A program made the translations under genes and the position numbers. From Lepisosteus oculatus (Eukaryota; Chordata; Actinopteri; Semionotiformes; Lepisosteidae): DNA of 64,000 nt. Below are positions 14,086-27,290 of this stretch, piece after piece. Below the pieces are notes generated by a model. The model saw nothing but the letters and a program-made list of their open reading frames with translations, was not told where the DNA came from and searched no databases. Positions within the stretch are counted from its first letter, which is position 1, and each line of letters starts with the position of its first letter. The stretch is from the NCBI RefSeq assembly GCF_040954835.1, contig NC_090705.1:17372436-17436435 (forward strand). Direction: 5' to 3'.

Positions 14086-17000
14086 TAAAAGTGGATTTTT
14101 TTCTCCATAAAGATATTCATGCATGATAACTTGTTTTAAAAATGATCACCAATGTCAGAGTTCAAAAAAGGCCATCTAGACACAAATTAGTTCTCACCAT
14201 ATATCAAGCACACTGGAACATGTACTTGACAGATGGAATGTATTTTGGAATGCATTGGCTACTGTAACAGCAACCTTCCAAACCTGACTGATTGCCATCT
14301 CTTATATAGGCTTCATTCTTAGTGAACTCATCTGTCAGTCCCTGCTGATACCTGAGAGGGATAATGGTATTTTCCAGGTGAAAGAGTTTGCGGTTTTGTT
14401 TTTTTGGGATGTCTGGCAGATCTAGCTGCAAGGCTTCTGTTCCTCAGGCTCTGTCCACACTTGACAGCCACATGCTTCCCTCCCTGCTGGGAATAGCAGA
14501 AAAATCCCAGGTAAGAGGAATGTGATTCGTGATCTTTAAGAAACAAGCTCCTGTTCTTGCCACGAATGGGTGTGCCACATGGGGAGTTGTTCAGTTCAGT
14601 CATCGGAATAGCAAGTTACAGTACAATAACACCTCTGATCTCATCGATGTGATCCTGGCTTGCAAAGGACAAAAAATGGTTTTAGAAACCTTAATATCAG
14701 AAGGATACTTTAATTCTACTGCTGGACAGACATGAATGTTCTTGCTCTTTTGATTCTTGTGGTACGAAAGTCAGGACTTCACTTTTTACAGACCACAAAC
14801 TATGATCAATAGCTACAGGTAAAATGGTGGATATTCAAGCAAGAGCAAAGAAAGGAGAAAACTAGCTTTGAGAAAACAACCTGTTCGAAAGTCAAAGGGC
14901 AAATATTTCCTAAGGAGCTCTCAAACAACTTCAGACCCCAGTTTCACAGCAGATCTCACCACAGAATAGGAGTTATCAATATATGTATAGTATATAACTG
15001 TGCTTGGACACTAATTGAAAATTGCTTCTAAGATGAAAAAACTTCCAAAAGCTCTCACTAAACTCACATTATAAGATCATAGAAAGGGCTGTGAAGTTCC
15101 AGCAAAGGCATTTGCTCAGTGTAGACTTGGTCCTGCAGTGTAGACATCACAGGCTGGACTTGTCAGTGAATCTAGGGTTCCCCATTGGGTTTAGGCCTGA
15201 CTCACCAAGTAACAGAATTCCCCTGTGAATTGTATTCAGCTGTGAGTTACTGAAGCAGTGTTGTCTCCCTTAGCCAAATCTCTCTTCCCTTGGATCTTAA
15301 TCATCTGTAGGGCAGGGTGAAACTTGCAGCCTGACTGACCATGATACATACAGTATAAGTCACTCTTTTATATAAGCACTAATAAGTGAGAGAGTTGGTT
15401 GGGCTCAAATAAAATGCTGAGTTGCTAGACAGTGCAGGTTTAGGAGGAGAGCCACGTGGCACTGGCACACATGAGGAATGAGATGGCAGTGAGAGAAATT
15501 CGTAGCTGGCAATTGAAAAACTATTAAAGGAAGAACAATTTCATTTTTGAAAATTAAAAAGAAACGTATGAAAAAAGGAGCTTTAACTTTTCATCTCCAA
15601 GAAAATGGTATGTAAGAAGAAAAGCAGGGGAGAATATTGTGAAGGGCTTGCAATAACATTTTTGAAATGCTAGCATAAGGTTTGGAGAAAGTATTGATCT
15701 CCAGAAAATTTATTTTTTATATTGTAGCCTCAATAATATAGGCCTTATAAACCCAGTCCTGAACTGAGATAAACAATGAGATCAGTCCTCAAGCTTAAGT
15801 TTTTTGACATGCTGGCTAGGTAAATTAATATCTGTAAGCAGTCCCTGTGTGCTTTTGTGTCTTTGTGCATATCCATGTCCTGTAATGGAATGCTACACAA
15901 TAGATGCATTCCATGCTATTTGGACAGGCTGTTGTTTGTAATGACCTTCACCAGGAATAAACAACTTTCAGATATTGTATGAATAAATCACTCTACTTTC
16001 AATGAACATCATTAAAAGTGATAAAATATTCAATTTTAAATGTAACTATTATCTATTATATTAATTCTTACATTTTGTGCCACTGGAAAGAAAAACTTTC
16101 TAGGGATTTACTACATTACTATTCCAAATATTGTAATTCATATTTACTCATGTTTTATGCAGTTTTATACTGGAAAGTGTATCCTCATCCTACTGTCAAA
16201 GGCAGTTTTCTCCATACACAGCATTCCAGTAAGCCCTGATATCTTTAAAGAAAACCTAAACAAAGCTTTTCACACCTGCAATATGTTTAAAAACCTAAAA
16301 CAAAACAAAGATGGCTGACACAGTGCAATGCCTCTAAGCTCAGTTGAGTGAACGTTCATGATGACCCATAAACATAATATCCAGACAACTACATTCAAAC
16401 ACCAGAAAAACAGTTTGTTTCTGTAGCTTAAGAGTATCTTAAATATTATTGCAAGAAAACAGCAGTGAAGTTATTTACAGTGAATAATGTGTATTGTACA
16501 GAGATGTTTAGCTTAAGCAGTGGAGTGTGCATCAAAGTCAACAACAGACTGAAACGTTACGGCTTTTTTTTGCTCTTCTCTGTAAGACAACTAAGTCTTG
16601 GAAACAAGAAATTGCCCAAATTTGAAGACTGTAACTAGATAAGGGTAAATCTTAACAATCGAACTGAAATGTACAGAAAGGACAAGATAGAAAAATAATG
16701 AGCACACAAAATTAAAGCAGTTTTGGATCTTGTCAAATTCTTAAAATGCGAATTCACATTTGGCCAAAAATAAAACTTAAAAACTGAAAGCAATTTTTAA
16801 GTGGCATACAATTTTGATAACTCTCAGAAGACTTGTTAAATACTAAGGCAGTATTGAGCACAATTGACTAGTCAACTTCCTCCTCAAATTTACTTTCAAG
16901 TTTTTTTAGAACACCCCCCCCCCACCACCACCAAGGGAAATCATTTGTACAGCTCTGCAGCTACAGAAAAACAATTAAGCAGAACAGCAATTACTTTACC

Positions 17001-17870
17001 TCCCAGTTTTACTCCAAGTGTTAATGGGAGGTTAAATTGTGCAGAAAAAAATGCATCGCCACCTGTTTTCTTTGTTGCTGTGAGAAGAGTGACATAAGGC
17101 AAAAGACCTTCCTAAAAGTATCCTTTTAACAGAGGTGGTCTCCATTAGCTTTCCTGTACGCTATAATCTAGCCATCAGACTGTGGTTGCACGCTACCTGT
17201 TTTGGATAATGAGCTGCTACCCTTCTTTTATTAGGGCCATTTGCCCTGCCATTCAAACTCATGTGGGACATTTGGGTAAATATTACACTGCCACAGAACA
17301 GGGGATTTGCTTCCTTTATCTCAATGGCCTTTATGTGTCAAGAAGATATACTGTAGCCATTAAACAATCAGATAAAGGAATGCATTCATTCTTAAGTGTT
17401 TTAGTCAAATGAATGAACCTTTTAGTTTCTTGAGTGTTAAAACTGTTAAACTATGAAATATGTACACTGCAGTGCAAAAGCCTTACACTCACAAACTAGC
17501 ATATGTGATATGAGGAACAATAATTTACTTAAAGCCTCCACTTGTATTTCATACCATTATAACAACTTACAGTAGTTATTAATGCCACCCACATTGGCTG
17601 ATAAGAAGACATGGTTATCATTTATTAATCTTTACATTGGACTGAGAAGAAAAAAAACATTCTGCAAAAACTGTTTGATAAGAAATGTTATAGTAGGTAA
17701 TCAGCATATTTACCAATACAATCATACAGTACCTACATTAATTCTTTGCCAGATAATAATTTAATTATTACAGAAACTGGCTAAAATTTTAATAGAAGAC
17801 CACGGAAGAATTGTGCAGAAGAAGTATACTTATACAGTTCTATTTAAAATGTACAATATCAAGGATTTTG
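14086..17870. other. Gene-free stretch
   Basis: AT-rich noncoding sequence with a short C-run near 16914 and scattered TACAGTA motifs. No gene, RNA or element was recognised. Confidence 0.5.
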
Positions 17871-17872
17871 CC

Positions 17873-17907
<35 letters not shown>

Positions 17908-18215
17908 TATAATAATAACAACAACAGCAGCCACATCACTTTGCAACTCACAACTGGTAACCCACTGAAGCTAATCAGGTGTGAGCCTGGTCAGTACCTG
18001 GATGGGATGAAAAACTAAAGTGATGGAGACACTATACTGTAAACAGGCGCCGTCCTTCGGATGAGACGTAAAACCGAGGTCCTGACTCTCTGTGGTCATT
18101 AAAAATCCCAGGGCGTTTCTCAAAAAGAGTAGGGGTGTAACCCTGACATCCTGGACGAATTTCCCATCGGCCTTTATCAATCATGGCCTCCTAACAATCC
18201 CCCTCTATGAATTGG
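17871..18215 (+). repeat. (AAT)n tract and 5S-derived SINE
   Basis: An imperfect (ATA)n run (17874-17920) is followed by a 5S-like head: GAAGCTAATCAGGTGTGAGC, then CTGGTCAGTACCTGGATGGG, echoing 5S rRNA boxes. A body with GGCGCCGTCCTTCGGATGAG and ACGTAAAACCGAGGTCCTGA follows. It is the same family as the copies at 6250 and 48445. Substitutions in the 5S part rule out a working 5S gene. Confidence 0.65.
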
Positions 18216-18649
18216 CAGTGTCTATAAAATTGAGCATTTATGCAAATGTAAGGATGCTCAAATGTCTAAAACTACATTTCATGCAGAAGACAATTGATGA
18301 GCTGCAATTTTCAATTATGCTTTTGTTTTACAGGCAGACCATGACCATTTGGAGTCTCAAAAGTCTAATATTTTTATGCTGTATTTATTTTTGGATGCTA
18401 GTTTTACTGTATTTTCCTTGATTGATTAAAAATAGGCTTGACTTTTTTGAGGATCCATAATAATCTATTAGTCAAGGAAAAAAAAAACAAATAATAAGGA
18501 AAAAGTGGTGAATTCTAGAAAAATGTGACTCGCATTGTGTAACATACACAGCTACAATTTCAGTGGCATTTGGTTAAAGTTTTTTTTTTAATCCCTTCTT
18601 GAATGTGAAAAATGGTTTTGAGACACAAGGTCTTAGCTCTGGCTCCAGG

Positions 18650-18805
18650 GCTAGTGTACGTCAGTGTTGGTGCAGAGTTGTCAATATCTATACTCTACAC
18701 TCACCTGACAACATGGGGAGAGCATCCAAACTCCATGTAGATAGTACCCCAGGAATTAAACCCAGGGACCCAGCACTTTGAGGCAGCAATGCCAGCTAGT
18801 GCGGC
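18650..18805 (-). repeat. tRNA-derived SINE head (minus strand)
   Basis: Minus strand: GGCACAGTGCCGCACTAGCT, then TGCTGCCTCAAAG, then GGGTCCCTGGGTTTAATTCC (box B region), then TGGAGTTTGGATGCTCTCCC. This is the arrangement of fish V-/HE-type SINE heads. Confidence 0.6.
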
Positions 18806-19769
18806 ACTGTGCCATACTCCTGAGTTAATCATTCCACTTTTGTTTTGTACTTTTGTTCAGTACTTCTGTGGTTGCATTTGTACTGTACCTTTACATTCAT
18901 ATCTTCAGCTAAACCGTTTGTCACGTTCTGTTACAATGTTTATCTGTTTTGTGAAAGTGCAAAGGTTGCTGCTGTGTGCTGATGGTGGATTCCAAGCCAC
19001 AAATGACAAGACGTTTCTTGGTTATGCATGTGAGCAATGGATATTGTAGTTTGTTTATTATCTTCAACGTACAGGGGAAAAACAGAGGGTTTATGTCTGT
19101 AATCGGGGAGCAATTGAATCTGAATTTCCTCATTCTTTCCATTCCAGAGTGTAGGCATCAGGTCCTTAGCTAGCCCAGGATTCCCCTCCGTCATCCTGCT
19201 GACAAAAGGGTGACTCATTTTGTATCCACTCTCAGCCTAAAAAAGGGTGATGGACGGATTACAAAGAAATTATAATTTGACTCTTATTATTATTACTTTA
19301 TGGATTTTCTGTATTTATTTTATTGACTTTCTGAAAAGCAACTTTTGTTAATTTAAAAACAATGGACTGTATAAATTATTGATACTCAAGCCTCTAGCCC
19401 TAAACCTTGTCTTCTTTTCGCTCCAGCTGAGCTCTCAATTACTTCATCAAATTAATAATTGGTCATTCAGATGCTTATAATTGTTTGCAGGCCTTTTAAA
19501 CAGGTGGTGGTAGTTCAGGTAAGTGATACTGACAACACAGCAGTAACAAAAAGCAAATACATTTGAAAAAAGAGTGAGGTATTGTGCGAAAACCGTGTTG
19601 GAAAAGAGTAATCTTTGCTTTTTTACTTTCGATGTGGGGAATAGTTCCAGGAAACTAGAGGCCCTGTTATATTCATGACATGTGGCCAGATTTTAATGTT
19701 AAACCCAAATGGCATTGTTACAACATTCCTGGTACAAATAGGTGTCCTTCCAAAACAAATGGCACTTTC

Positions 19770-20250
19770 CCAGGCATGTGGACAGAAGCGCAGGGCGAGG
19801 CTTCATTTTACTATCAATTCATCTTTCAACCTGTATTCTTTTTTTTTCTTTCGCTGAGCAGACTCGAGCCTTTTGTAACCCAGCACAGGGAGGTTTCATG
19901 GAGTTCACCGACAAACCCTCGGGGGTTCCAGCGTTTTTTTTTTTCATTTTCGGATTAACGCTCCGCAGGTTAATGGAATCCCCTCCGAGCACCCCTGAAA
20001 CTCTTAATCCGGTTGCTGCACCCACTGTGAGTCACATTCTTGCAGATTTCTACCATGATATCAGATGTTGCGGCCACAATACACTTCCCAGCAGGCACAG
20101 ACAGAATTGTCAGACGGGCAGTGCTGCTTCAGAACCGATAGGCTTTTATTAGTCACTATCTCGAGCGTATAGAGATGCACAACTACGCAGCAGTTATTTC
20201 GGGTGTGTGCCTTCACATCCATTTTTAATCTTCTGACTTTGCATCAAATC
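19770..20250. other. GC/CpG-richer block in the gene-free left arm (candidate regulatory element)
   Basis: Contrasts with the AT-rich surroundings. It has many CpGs and several TTAATCC/GGATTAA-type homeodomain cores around 19950-20015. The best open frames (for example 19742-20152 plus) show no family resemblance. A conserved enhancer or promoter is possible but not shown. Confidence 0.3.
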
Positions 20251-21944
20251 AACTGAGAATATAAAATGATAAACGAATAAAAGCGTTCACCTAGGGCTTG
20301 GGCGAACTTAGAAACTTGGTGTTTTATACCCTAGTGCAGTGCCACATCTTTGGTTTAATTATATCTTATTTTCTGTTCTACACTTCCCAAAGTGCAGGCA
20401 TTGAACCGCGGGAACACCAGCTGTTTCTGCTGCATCCATAACAGTTTGCCATTTTTTTAAAGAGATGCATTACTTGTAACTGCTTAATAGCAGCCACATC
20501 ACTTCACCTCCTAACGTTGATTTTAAGGTGAAAACATTATTCCTGACTGGCCAATCCAGACAGTAGTGTTTTTTGTCTGTAGAAGGGATCCTTCTTCTTC
20601 TAGTCTAAAAGTAGAACAAGAAAATGTTGTAAAGAAGAACAGGTTGTTGCCATCCTAACTAGAAATACATGTAATAACTTTCTAATGATGGACGACAAAG
20701 TATGCTTGGCATCTCATACCCAGTATTCATGTTCCACACCTAAAGAAGGCTTGACAGACAAAACATTGTTTCTTTTTTCTTTTCAGCATGGAATTAACCT
20801 TTGCTTGTTCACTTGTACACAGTACACGCTGATGCAGTTAACTGCTTGAATCTCATGTCAAATGCCCACCAAGGAACTTTGGGGAGAATAGAAACAAACA
20901 CATTAAAATTTATGGAGTGTTCCTTCTACAGCTGATGATTAGATCATTCATAAATGGTCAGCCTGAGATGACACAGCAGCACATTCATACTACTTACACT
21001 ACATTGTTCTTTGATCCAAAATTCCATATTAGAAAGCCAGAGTCTATAGGCGGCTATAAAATTCATTTTTCAGGCTAGATAGTGAGCATGGATCAAAAAT
21101 ATCCTGCAACTGAGGCAGAAAGGTGTAACCAGTTTAGAAAATATATGTATTTAACAGGAAAACAAAAATTCCAAAGTATTATCAAGATACAGTACTAGGT
21201 GTATGCTATATACCTCTTAATACAGACATGGGCACAAACAGCTCACTGTATGATGAGATCAGGAAAGGTGTTAACAAAGGTAATGTGCTATTAACTGAGC
21301 ATGTCCAAGCAAAATTACAAGTTTGTCAAGGGAAAGACTAGAGACATTCATATGGTTGAAATGGTTATGCTTACACCATGCAGTGTACTCTACTGTACTA
21401 ATAAAACCTCATCTAGAAGATTTTTTGTTTCATTTCACAAAAAGAAATGAAAACTGAGTTCAAAGAGGAATAATAAAAATGATTCCCAGTCCCAGGGTGA
21501 TTGAATGTACAGAAATCAAAGGAGCTAAATCTCCTCAGTCAAGAAGAAAGGAGACTGATAGAATCTATCCTAGGGAAGACTACAAACTTTCAATTGGAAA
21601 CTAAAAGGGAATTAATTTTGGATAAAGAATAGTAAGCACCAATTTAGCAAAAATAACACAGAAACTGATACAGTACATGCTACCACAGTATAATGCTATA
21701 CATTTTATAATTTTCCATACTAGGCAAATGATGAAGCTGTCAACTGCAACTGTTTTTGAATTTGCCAAAAGCATTCAACTACTTTTCCAAATAAACCACA
21801 GCAAGTGACCAAGGAAAAGACTTTGATGCAGAAAATGTAAATGAAGAAGATGGAATACTATTGAGTACCTTATTTATTATATTTTTAGCAACCAATACCC
21901 GTTTTATACATATTATATTGTTCATTATTTATTATTCCTAAATT

Positions 21945-22690
21945 AATAGATAAGACTTAATTGATCCCGAAGGGAAATTGAGGTGTTACCGCAGCCCAGC
22001 CCAAGACAAGCAAAAACAGACATCAGAATAGACTTAAAAGTAAAATAAGTGCTGCAATACATAATAAAATAAATAGAGTTAGGTGAGTGATATACTGTCA
22101 CTGTAAAACAATAAAATATGTGCAAAATGTGCATAGGTATATACAGATTGAAAGTACCACAGTATAAACAGTATATTAATGCAGTGTCCAAAAAGTACAT
22201 TAGTGCAACATGCTGTCCATAGATGAGCAGATGAAGGGCTAGCAGTCCTAGCCTAGGGCAGTGTTATACACCCTGACAGCCACCTGGAAGAAGGACCTGC
22301 GGAAACATTCCCTTGAACACCGTAGCTGGAGCAGTCTGTTGCTAAAAGTGCTCCGCTGTCTAATAACAGTCCCATGTAATGGATAAGAGGTGTTGTTCAT
22401 GATGGCTGTGAGCTTGGCTATCATTCTCCCCTCCACTATCACCTCCAAGGGGTCAAGGCTCAGCCCCAAAACAGAGCCAGCCTTCTTGATGAGTTTATTG
22501 AGCCTATTGGCATCTCTTGTCATGATGCTGCTGCCCCAGTACACAACAGCCTAGAAGATGGCTGCTGCCACCACTGATTCACAAAAAATGTGTAGCAGTG
22601 TTCCACACACACCAAAGGACCTGAGCCTCCTAAGAAAATAGAGTCGGCTCTGACCTTTCTTGTACAGGGCATCAGTGTTAACAGTGTTAA
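21945..22690 (-). mobile_element. 5'-truncated L2/Maui-type LINE
   Basis: Two minus-strand frames (22520-22700 and 22248-22544) together resemble the C-terminal end of fish L2 reverse transcriptase: KKGQSRLYFLRRLRSFGVC, then RDANRLNKLIKKAGSVLG, PLHGTVIRQRSTFSNRLLQ and ECFRRSFF. They are separated by a frameshift. The 3' end near 21950 reads TTTCCCTTCGGGATCAAT, as in L2 tails. About 745 bp of 3' end remain. Confidence 0.8.
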
Positions 22691-25600
22691 TATTGTTAAT
22701 GACAATCAGAGATGTTATTATACATATACATATTCGGTTATTTTTATTTTTAGCTACCAAAATTTCCCTTTAGTTACAAGATTCTGTACCACTGTTCCAT
22801 ATTAAATGGATTTAAAGTAGTACAAAAGATTAAATTAAGCAATTGTTTCACTAACTTCTAATGCACCTGTACCACTTGTAGATCTTCTTTGGCCAGTAAA
22901 AGTTCAATGTGTCGAATAATATTTCCGCGGGAAACATTTTTGCCGTGCATTTCTGAGTGGCTCCATTGGCACATATTTTTAGGAACTGTTTTGCAGTCCT
23001 GACAACAAAGTATGAACAAAGAATACATTTGGAGAATCTATTTTTCAAAGACGTCTCCAGCCCATTAATCCAGCCAATGTCAAAACATGGCTGAAACATG
23101 GAGCCATGCATTGAAAATAGAATGGGTATATGGTGTATCAGCATTGCAAATAGACCACTAATTACATTATTCATTTATTTATCACTTGGCAGAGGTCTTA
23201 CAGTAACAATGACCTGGGAGTGCTACAAAAACTAGATCTTGGCACTACCTACATGATTAATGAGGTAAGTGCTGTGTACTATGCTTCTACCAAGATTACT
23301 GTAGATGGAATTTCTTTGGTAAATATTGTACAACCCGGCAATCTGCATCAAATGTCTGAGCTTCAGCTTAAACATGACCAAACACAGCTGACTTTTATAC
23401 TTCTGCTTTTGGTTATTCAGGCTGTTGGGGTATCAATTGCACAGTTTTATTATGCAGTTCAATTACAGTAATCTTTCCTTGATTGAACTTTTTTTCCCTA
23501 ACCTCTGAAAATTAATATAATAATATATTTCAAGATCGCATTCTAAGGATTTATAAGTTATGCATGGCTTTGATCAGCATTAGCAAGAGGTCAAAATGAT
23601 ATTTTTAAAAAGTCTATAGTAAGAATAGTCTCAGCATTTTGATCATACAGATAAAAAAAGACTTTCCAAAGAGAGTCCATATTCACAAAGCCTTTATTCT
23701 AATATGTACAGTATGTTATTACTTGGTATTACTTGGTTTTAAGGAGAAAAGAATGCTGCATCACTGTAAGTAAATAGCTGAGTTCTATACAGGGAATTTT
23801 AGAATGCTGAATTTTTATCTAAACGTAAAAAATGTGACAAAATAAAAAGTAAATTCTTTGGTTTAACCTGAGTGGGGGGAAAATAGGTTTATGTTTCTTT
23901 CTCTTATCAATCATTACTTTGTATATTGCCAAATGTAAAGTGATAGAGTTAAGGTTTGGAATTAACATGTATGAGATAGCTTATAACACAGTTCCCTGTA
24001 AAACCCCTTCCTTATTTACATGCAAAAGCAGTATTGACTTTAGAGCATTGTACACCCAGGCTGAAGACTTGAAAAGAAGCCCTAATCTACACCTGCCTAG
24101 CAATAGAAACAAACACAGCTTAGACAGGAAGCAGAGCAAACAGAACTAAAGTACTTGGGTCACTACAGTATGTCTGCGTGAACTTCTTTTTTAATTCTGA
24201 AGTTTCCAACACTGTCATGAGAAGAGGGCATATGCAAAAATTATATGGGCTACTCTTTGAATCTTTTTTACTTCTTTGGTGCTAATCACATCTGCTGAAG
24301 TTTTTTTTAAAAATAATAAAGTCCTGTACTTGTACTGTATGTACAGCCTTGCTGTCAGTAACTATCAATAGAACTGGATTAAAACAAGTACGGTAGCTCC
24401 TTATTAGTGTTTAGGTACATGAACCCCTAAAAGGCAGATGACAACTGTTAGCTTTTAATGATAGATAAATCACTTCAATTTAAATGTCTTCAGGAGGCAG
24501 TAGCTCAAAGAAATCGTACCACTTTTAAAAAGTAGCCCTGGGGGAAAATGAAATTTAAATCAGGGAAGACAGGTAGATTAAAATTACCACTGCATCTTTC
24601 TATTTTGTAATTCAGGAACAAAATGAAAGGTCTGTGACTAATACTTTAAAGGCCTATGAATATCTTTAAAAAGTTTTAAGCCTATTATCGTGTTACCCAT
24701 TTGAACTAAAAAAGGAAGCAATTTAATTAAGCAGCATGAATTTGTTCCCTTGACTACAGTACAGTAAGTCACTTAATTCGTCGAGACTGATGCATTTTTT
24801 AGTAAAAAAATATTATTTTCTAAAGACAGCTTCACTGTTTTCAAGGTTGTAAGCTAGTGCATTGCACAACACAATACAGTTCCTACATACAGCTCCTGAG
24901 AATTCTTAATTTGCAGATGCTTAAGATGCCTACAATTACACTGTCACGGTCAACCCTAGCCAGCTCTAATGTGAATGTGAGGTTTTCTCTGCCCTTAACA
25001 TGGTTTAAATTCTTTCTTGGATCATAAATACACCTGGATGACATCACAAAGAAAATACTTTTGAGCTTGTCAGGCGTGGTACTTAACATTTCATTATCTC
25101 AGCAATCAAAACATTTAAATTCTTGTCCTGCTGCTAATAAAAGAGGCAATTGTCCCATGAAAAAGAAAAGTTGCGCTGAACCTTTGTAACTCTGGCTGTG
25201 GTTTACTCTCTCACCTTGCAAAGAAAACTGTCTGTCAGGCATTTTCTACTGGCACTTTCCCACTACAAGTACAAGCTTGTTTCTGATGGACGTTTGCAAC
25301 TCAGATTAGAGCCAAATTCGACTTTAAATACATATACCATAAGATATGAAATGGGTTGCTTGATTTCTCACCTTTTGTGAGTGGTAATTGATGGAATAAA
25401 GCGTATTCTAGGAGATCCATGCCTCCTCATGCCTGTTGTGGGTCAAAATACAGATGAAGCAAGAAAGTGTGATTCTTTGTCATGGTCTGAAATACGTTAA
25501 AGGTGAAGTAGTTGTCATTTGTTTTGCACACACATGGCATTATCATGGTACGTATGTCACCAGAACATACAGTATAACAACCTTATCTGATGTTGTGAAT

Positions 25601-26035
25601 GCACCAGGAACTAACATAAGTGAAGACTTGTAACCACAGTATAAAGAGTATTTTATTTATGATATCAGAGTCATTTCTGATTATTGATTTATTTTGTTTT
25701 TCACCATATAGCCTTAGAATAGTTTTTCTGTTCTATGGTTGCCACTAGAAAAGGTAACTGATTCTTCAAAAGCTACAGTAAGTGATCCAAGGTTCACGTT
25801 GAGCTTTTTCTTGAAAGCAGCTTGAGCTTTAACAACATGATTGCAGTTTTTTTTCATACTCCCACAACCCTTTGTGCAAGTACCTCCTGTTTTCAATTTT
25901 AAAATCACTTCCACTTGACTTTGTGTTTCGTTGTTAATTTCGAAGACGTTCATAAGATTTAAATCAGTTCCCGTGTGCTCTGTGATGGACTGGCACCCCA
26001 TCCAGGGTATATCCCTCCCTGTGCCCATGGTTGAT
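22691..26035. other. Gene-free stretch
   Basis: No supported gene. A repeat piece shared with 38600-38690 lies near 25855-25925, and a short V-SINE piece is at 25975-26030. Confidence 0.5.
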
Positions 26036-26100
26036 TATAATAATAATAATAATAATAATAATTGCTTACACTAGCGCTTTTCTGGATAGTTTACAGGGAT
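26036..26100. repeat. (AAT)n tract with truncated SINE tail
   Basis: An (AAT)n run followed by TTGCTTACACTAGCGCTTTTC, a shortened copy of the tail seen at 13843-13950. Immediately before it (25975-26030), TGATGGACTGGCACCCCATC is a piece of a V-SINE-like body. Confidence 0.55.
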
Positions 26101-26579
26101 AGTCTCTAGCCCTCAAATGACTGAATTGGATGAAGCAGTAAGGAAATGAATGGATGAATCTGTTCCCTTTTAGGCTTTTCTTTTCAAGATAAGAAGGATT
26201 CAATTCTTTTAGCCTGTCAATGTAGGACTTCCCTTTGAACCTAGGGATGTACTGTACCTGGATGATTTTTCTTCTGAACAGATTCTAGAGGAGCAATATC
26301 TTTCTTGTATTTTGCTATACACAGTATTCTCAATTACTGTAGGTCCAATGAGGACACCTCTAACTGTTTCATCATTGGTTGAAAGACTGTAAGTCAGCAA
26401 TGAGATAAATTATGTCAGTATCATATCCTTTGCAATCTTGCTGAATGGTGTGAAAAAATAATACGGTACATACTGTGTGTGCTCCAATATAGGTGATATG
26501 ACTAAGTCCTCCTAGCACGTAATGCTTCATTTTTTAGACATTTACACTGTCTGGTCACTCTAAAATACTAGACCCAGTA

Positions 26580-26670
26580 TTGGATGATCCATCCATCCAT
26601 TTTCTAACTGCTTTATCCAATACAGGTCATGGGGGAGCTGGAGCCTATCCCAGCATGCAGTATAGGATGA
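26580..26670 (+). repeat. V-SINE-like tail fragment
   Basis: CATCCATCCATTTTCTAACTG, then GGGGGAGCTGGAGCCTATCC, a pairing common in fish SINE/LINE tails. Confidence 0.5.
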
Positions 26671-26929
26671 TAGTAAAGACAAATCTTTACACACATTCCG
26701 ACTGCCACTGCATGCTTCAGTTAAAGCCTACATAGTTATCATTAAGCCCCAGCAGAGTGGGCCATAATCTTGGAGCCCTGCCCAGCAATTTTCTCATCTC
26801 ATCCAGTTCTCTGCACATCTGCTCTCTGCTTTGCAAATCAATTAGCATGACATCATCTTGTTGCAATGGCTCACAGACTCATGCAGATGACCAACACAGT
26901 CATCAGTGTATAGCCTGTAGAAAAAGCCA

Positions 26930-27290
26930 GTATTTCAAAATAAAGCCTAAGTTTCAGGTAAGCCGAAAGCCAGTTTGGGGGGGGCGAGAAAAGCATACTG
27001 TACTGTATTTCTCTTCTCAACTAACAAGGACATTAGCATCCTGGAACCCATGGTGACTCCACTGTACTTATCATAGAAAATGTTATTCAAAGAAAATGGA
27101 TTTGAGGAGAGAACCAGCTCAGTGTAGGTTTGGGGGTCCAGCACTGCCCTGTGTTTTTGAAAACTGTGAGGCTGTTTTCTTGGGCAGGGACAGTGTAGAG
27201 GGGTGTGATGTCCATGGTTAAGGAGACACACTTCAGACCTTGCAACCGAAAGCTGAAAGCATGGATAGTATTCTTAATATACAGGAAGGA
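26930..27290 (-). mobile_element. Possible Penelope-like reverse transcriptase fragment
   Basis: On the minus strand one frame reads SSNPFSLNNIFYDKYSG, then VTMGSRM, resembling the F-x-FNG-x-x-Y-x-Q-x-x-G-x-AMG block of Penelope-like reverse transcriptases. Just upstream another frame reads TMDITPLYT, resembling the DVxSLYTxIP block. The two lie in different frames, so the piece is dead. The signal is short. Confidence 0.4.

Noticed and set aside
13707-14088. Open frames with long Asn or Ile runs
   Set aside because: They are translations of the (AAT)n tract and the SINE tail, with no splice context or homology.
17930-18060. 5S rRNA gene
   Set aside because: The 5S-like part is diverged and continues into a SINE body with a tail, so it is a retroposon.
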